NCBI RefSeq assembly: GCF_014288115.1
Contig: NZ_JACOOK010000006.1
Span: forward strand, 62,001-126,000
Length of the DNA: 64,000 nt
Source of the DNA: Alistipes_A hominis
Lineage (GTDB): Bacteria > Bacteroidota > Bacteroidia > Bacteroidales > Rikenellaceae
Direction of reading: 5' to 3'
The notes beneath the pieces are model-generated. The model had not been told where the DNA came from, searched no databases, and was given only the letters and a program-made list of their open reading frames with translations. Position numbers and translations under genes: made by a program. Position 1 is the first letter of the stretch. Each line of letters opens with the position of its first letter. Shown here piece after piece: positions 60,785 through 64,000 of the stretch.

Positions 60785-61572
60785 ATATTAAGGCTTATGT
60801 TTTTATAAAGGTTTTGTAGTTCGGGATGATTGTGCAGCATTTCGATGTGCTTGTGCCGGGTACGGTAGTCGTTGCGGCGCGCAGGGCCGGTCTGTACGGC
60901 CGCAGCCGACGGGCTGTCGAGCGCCTTGGCGACCGTTTCCCGGATCAGCGGCTTGATCAGGTCGGCGGGCAGGCCGTACTCCTGCAATAACTGCTGCCCG
61001 ACGGCGAACATGTGGTTGGCGAAATTGCAGGCGAACACGGCCGCCAGATGAAGTCGCATCCGCTGCCGCGAATCGGCGATCCGCACCCGCGTACTCAGCG
61101 CCCCGGCCAGTCCGGCCAGCGCATCGACCGTAAAATCGTTGTTTCCCTCGATAAAAAGAGGAACGTCGCTCAGTTCGAGACTGCGCCCCGCCGTAAAAGT
61201 CTGCAACGGATAAAAGACCCCTTTGTTCCGGATGCGGGGGGCCAGTTCTCCGAGCGCGACGCTGCCGGCCGTATGCGCGACGACCGCATCCCCGAAGTCG
61301 AAACTCTCGGACAATTTCGGTACGGCGCGGTCGCTGACCGCCATCAGGTAGATATCCGCTTCGGCGATTCGCTTCGGATCGTCGGCGCAGGCGCAACGAA
61401 CCGCCCGGGCAATCGCCTGCCCGCGTTCCCGGTTGCGGGCATAGATCTGCACCAATTCGTAACGACTGGCTCCGATCGCTTTCGCCAGCGCCTCGGCCAC
61501 GTTTCCGCTTCCTATGATAACGACTCTTTTCACTCCGTTCCGGCTGTAAATATCTTTATTCCGTTCGTACAT
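60760..61572 (-). CDS. DUF2520 Rossmann-fold protein
   Basis: The 270-residue cytoplasmic protein begins with a nucleotide-binding motif, RVVIIGSGNVAEALAKAIG (about 15-33), and ends in a helical DUF2520-like domain (about 140-250) with HLAAVFACNFANHMF. It resembles NADP-dependent pyrroline-carboxylate-reductase-like or F420-dependent oxidoreductases. The start at 61572 overlaps the end of the brkB gene by 17 bases; the GTG at residue 15 is an alternative. The substrate is unknown. It lies in a run with brkB and kdsC. Confidence 0.78.
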   Translation of the reverse strand: MYERNKDIYSRNGVKRVVIIGSGNVAEALAKAIGASRYELVQIYARNRERGQAIARAVRCACADDPKRIAEADIYLMAVSDRAVPKLSESFDFGDAVVAHTAGSVALGELAPRIRNKGVFYPLQTFTAGRSLELSDVPLFIEGNNDFTVDALAGLAGALSTRVRIADSRQRMRLHLAAVFACNFANHMFAVGQQLLQEYGLPADLIKPLIRETVAKALDSPSAAAVQTGPARRNDYRTRHKHIEMLHNHPELQNLYKNISLNIWETSKKI

Positions 61573-62863
61573 CCATCAGTAAAACATTGTCCGCGCTGCG
61601 ACTGACCGTCAGGTTCAGCCGGTTCACGATTGCGTCGATCTGCCGGAACTCGGGACTCTGCTGCAAATCGAGCGACGCCATTCCGCTCGCCTCGACCTGC
61701 TGGATCACGTCGCAGACCCGCAGCGTATGCACGTCGCGGGCCGGCACGTACAGGTTGACCTTATCTTCTTTACTGACCGTCGACACGATCAGCCCAGCCT
61801 TTTCGAGGTCGAAAACGGCATCCCGCACGATGCGCACCGGCAGGTTCAGATCCTGAGCCACCGTTTCGGACGATACGGCTCCGTCGCGCGCGAGAAAATG
61901 CGCGATAATCTGGTGCATCACCACGAGCAGCGCCTTCTTGCGGTACTCGTAACTCATCTCCTTGGCGATCTTTTCGAACTCGAACTTCCGGATGTTCTGG
62001 TAGGCGAACGACAGCTCGGCGCCGAACAGCACGATCTGCCAACTGCTCTGCAACCAAATCAGGAACAACGGCACGGCGGCAAAACTGCCGTATATCGCAT
62101 TATAACTGGTCAGTCGCGACTGAATGAAAATATAGGCGATCTGGAACAACTGAAAGATCGTCCCGGCAATCACCCCGGCCGAAACGGCGCTGCGCAGCTT
62201 CACTTTCGTATTCGGCATCACCAGATAGACGAATGCGAACATCAGCCAGATCATCACCAGCGAAGCGAGTCCGAGGAATACGCTGACCACGGGCGACGAA
62301 GTAAGGTGCATTAGATGTTTTTGTATCTGCAGCCCGATACTGCTGGAGATGATCCACAGGATCGGCGTTACGACGATCACGGTCGTATAATCGCTGAATT
62401 TGCGTGCGAAACTGCGCGAACGGCGCACTTCCCAAATGTTGTTGAAAGCGCTTTCGATGTTCCCGAATACTTTCAGCACGGCCCAGAACAGCACGACCAA
62501 ACCCACCGAAGCGATCAGTCCGCCCTTGGTACGCAGCAACATCGCGTTGGCGAATGCGATCACCTGGTCGATCACGACGGTATACTGCGGGAACTGGTTG
62601 TAAAGATACTCGTTCAGGCGTGTTTCGAGTCCGAACCCCTTGGCGATCCCGAATACGAGCGCGGCGACCGGAACGATCGACATCAGCGTATAGAAAGTCA
62701 GCGCGGCCGAGCGCACCAGAATCCCGTGCTGCCCGAAGCCCTGCGCCGTAAAGATGAACACTTTGAACTGGCGCACCGCCCAACGCATTTTCCGGGACTT
62801 GTATTCGTGTTCTTTCTTTACCCAGATGTCGTGCGTGATATACTGAATGATTTTCCTAATCAT
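61556..62863 (-). CDS. YihY/BrkB-family membrane protein
   Basis: From the ATG at 62863 the 435 residues have about six membrane helices (about 30-290), with LVRSAALTFYTLMSIVPVAALVFGIAKG (about 50-77) as the family hallmark and FNNIWEVRRSRSF (about 142-154). The C-terminal about 130 residues form a cytoplasmic winged-helix-like extension (AQDLNLPVRIVRDAVFDLEKAGLI), seen in longer family members. The annotation as ribonuclease BN is outdated, and the function is unknown. The start at 62890 would add nine polar residues. Confidence 0.82.
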   Translation of the reverse strand: MIRKIIQYITHDIWVKKEHEYKSRKMRWAVRQFKVFIFTAQGFGQHGILVRSAALTFYTLMSIVPVAALVFGIAKGFGLETRLNEYLYNQFPQYTVVIDQVIAFANAMLLRTKGGLIASVGLVVLFWAVLKVFGNIESAFNNIWEVRRSRSFARKFSDYTTVIVVTPILWIISSSIGLQIQKHLMHLTSSPVVSVFLGLASLVMIWLMFAFVYLVMPNTKVKLRSAVSAGVIAGTIFQLFQIAYIFIQSRLTSYNAIYGSFAAVPLFLIWLQSSWQIVLFGAELSFAYQNIRKFEFEKIAKEMSYEYRKKALLVVMHQIIAHFLARDGAVSSETVAQDLNLPVRIVRDAVFDLEKAGLIVSTVSKEDKVNLYVPARDVHTLRVCDVIQQVEASGMASLDLQQSPEFRQIDAIVNRLNLTVSRSADNVLLMDVRTE

Positions 62864-62887
62864 ATTTTCGCTTCCTTGGCCGTGTAA

Positions 62888-62895
62888 CAAAGGTA
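62888..62895 (-). promoter_or_regulatory. Candidate -7 box for the brkB operon
   Basis: On minus, TACCTTTG matches TAnnTTTG, 25 bases before the brkB start and overlapping nothing but the intergenic end of nhaC. No -33 TTTG at 19-21 bases. Confidence 0.45.
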
Positions 62896-62896
62896 A

Positions 62897-64000
62897 CTAT
62901 TTATTTCGATTTTCCGTTTCCGGCAAAGCGCCCTGCGGCGGGATTCTGCGGATACGCAAACCCAGCCAGGCGAACAGGATCGACATCAGCGGACTGATGT
63001 AACAAAAAAAAGCGTAGGGCAGGTAAGCGACCGTCGCCACGTTCAGCACGCCGGCCTGCGTCGCGCCGCAGGTATTCCACGGGATCAGCACCGAGGTGGC
63101 CGTACCGGCGTCTTCCAGCGTCCGGCTCAGCACTTCGGGAGCCAGCCCTTTGCGCCGGTACGCGCTGCCGAAAATTTTGCCGGGGATCACGATGGCGAGG
63201 TACTGGTCGGATGCGGTCGAATTGAACAGTACGCAGGTTCCCGCCGTCGCGCTCACGAGTCCTCCGGTCGAACGTACGCGGCGGATGAGCGCCGTCGTGA
63301 TCCGCTCCAAAAACTGTCCGGCCTCCATCACGCCGCCGAAAATCATCGCCGTGATAATCAGCCAGACGGTATTCAGCATCCCGGCCATTCCCCTCGACGT
63401 AAACAGCGAATCGACCATCGGATCGCCCGTTTCCGGCGATACCGTCCCGTACATCGCCCGGCTGACGACACGGTAAGCGCCCCCGGCCGTCAACGTCCCG
63501 TCGCCGCTGAGCGAACCGATCAGTTCCGGCTGGCATACGACCGCCATCACGCCGCCGAGCAGGCTGCCGACGAAAAGCACCGGCACCGGAGGCATTTTGA
63601 ACACGATCATCGCCACCGCCGCCAACGGCACGAGAAACAGCACCGGAGAAATGTAATAATAATCCGTAATCATCCGCTGCGTATCGGCTACCGAAACATC
63701 CGCTGCAATTTTACCGCCGCCGATCGACAGTATCGTAAAAATAATCAGCGTTACGAAGATCGTGGGCAGAGTCGTGTACAGCATGTAACGGATATGCGTG
63801 AAGAGATTCGTTCCGGCGATCGCCGCGGCGAGGTTGGTCGTATCGCTCAGCGGAGAAACCTTGTCGCCGAAATATGCCCCCGAAATGATGGCTCCGGCGA
63901 TCACCGGGTCTCCGAACCCGAGCGTCCGTCCGATTCCCAGCAACGCCACCCCGACGGTGGCCACCGTCGACCACGAACTGCCCGTAGCCAGCGAAATCAG
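62897..64000 (-). CDS. NhaC-family Na+/H+ antiporter, 5' end outside window
   Basis: The frame stays open to base 64000, and the residues before the GTG at 63964 read LISLATGSSWST, a conserved NhaC motif, so the gene starts outside the window. The visible 367 residues hold about nine membrane helices, with GAIISGAYFGDKVSPLSDTTNLAAA (about 37-61) and WNTCGATQAGVLNVAT (about 306-321), the NhaC hallmarks. It exchanges Na+ for H+ or a related organic anion across the inner membrane. It ends 2 bases past the -7 box of brkB. Confidence 0.88.
   Translation of the reverse strand: MISLATGSSWSTVATVGVALLGIGRTLGFGDPVIAGAIISGAYFGDKVSPLSDTTNLAAAIAGTNLFTHIRYMLYTTLPTIFVTLIIFTILSIGGGKIAADVSVADTQRMITDYYYISPVLFLVPLAAVAMIVFKMPPVPVLFVGSLLGGVMAVVCQPELIGSLSGDGTLTAGGAYRVVSRAMYGTVSPETGDPMVDSLFTSRGMAGMLNTVWLIITAMIFGGVMEAGQFLERITTALIRRVRSTGGLVSATAGTCVLFNSTASDQYLAIVIPGKIFGSAYRRKGLAPEVLSRTLEDAGTATSVLIPWNTCGATQAGVLNVATVAYLPYAFFCYISPLMSILFAWLGLRIRRIPPQGALPETENRNK

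Noticed and set aside
1..64000. CRISPR arrays, rRNA, tRNA and insertion sequences
   Set aside because: No regularly spaced repeats, no rRNA-like stretch, no cloverleaf with a recognisable TTC-loop, and no transposase reading frame was seen. The only mobile-element trace is the integrase remnant.

Overview
The window looks like a chromosomal segment of a Bacteroidales bacterium, most like an Alistipes/Rikenellaceae-type gut commensal; the genus is an inference. Supporting signs are the FeoA-FeoB fusion with a small Cys-rich partner, Bacteroidota-restricted families (BACON/LRR lipoprotein, DUF4923, DUF5722-like, HU-CCDC81), a GH92 mannosidase cluster, and start sites preceded by the Bacteroidota promoter pattern TTTG-N19-21-TAnnTTTG rather than -35/-10 boxes. 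Genes are tightly packed on both strands. No rRNA, tRNA or CRISPR was seen.

Layout. 1-4.6 kb: DUF349 repeat protein (cut at the left edge), CTP synthase, YidC. 4.8-5.9 kb: a Gfo/Idh/MocA oxidoreductase. 6.0-10.4 kb (minus): uppS, bamA and two Skp/OmpH chaperones, an envelope biogenesis operon. 10.5-20.8 kb: core genes nadK, pdxJ, CCA-adding enzyme, NDH-2, an exported FAD protein, yebC, yrdC/sua5, a thioesterase and an outer membrane barrel. 20.8-28.0 kb: a more AT-rich accessory island with a frameshifted tyrosine-integrase remnant, an AraC regulator and a divergent tripartite RND efflux operon. 28.0-33.9 kb: arginine decarboxylase, an HU-like membrane-anchored protein, a sigma-54 activator without a sensor domain, LptE, a TPR-like protein, SecG and a GNAT acetyltransferase.

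34.1-43.8 kb (minus) is a five-gene cluster of secreted proteins: a DUF5722-like putative glycosidase, a GH71/99-like putative endo-glycosidase with a CBM9-like tail, an unrecognised (alpha/alpha)-barrel-like protein, a GH92 alpha-mannosidase and a CBM9/PKD protein. It has no SusC/SusD pair. Upstream of it lies an ordered array of four TACGGAG heptamers, which I regard as the most interesting regulatory signal. 44.2-48.6 kb: feoAB, its Cys-rich partner, an LRR lipoprotein and a TSCPD protein. 48.7-55.1 kb (minus): tolC-macA-macB(ATPase)-macB(permease)-histidine kinase-LytTR regulator, one efflux operon that carries its own two-component system and starts at a near-consensus promoter overlapped by an inverted repeat. 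55.3-64 kb: DUF2059, DUF2776-like, a porin-like barrel, prmA, xerD, DUF4923, then a compact minus-strand run brkB, DUF2520 protein and kdsC, ending in an NhaC-type antiporter cut at the right edge.

The segment combines envelope biogenesis (BamA, Skp, UppS, LptE, SecG, YidC, KdsC) with accessory functions (RND pump, MacAB pump, glycan cluster, iron uptake). All calls are from reading the sequence; no database search was run.
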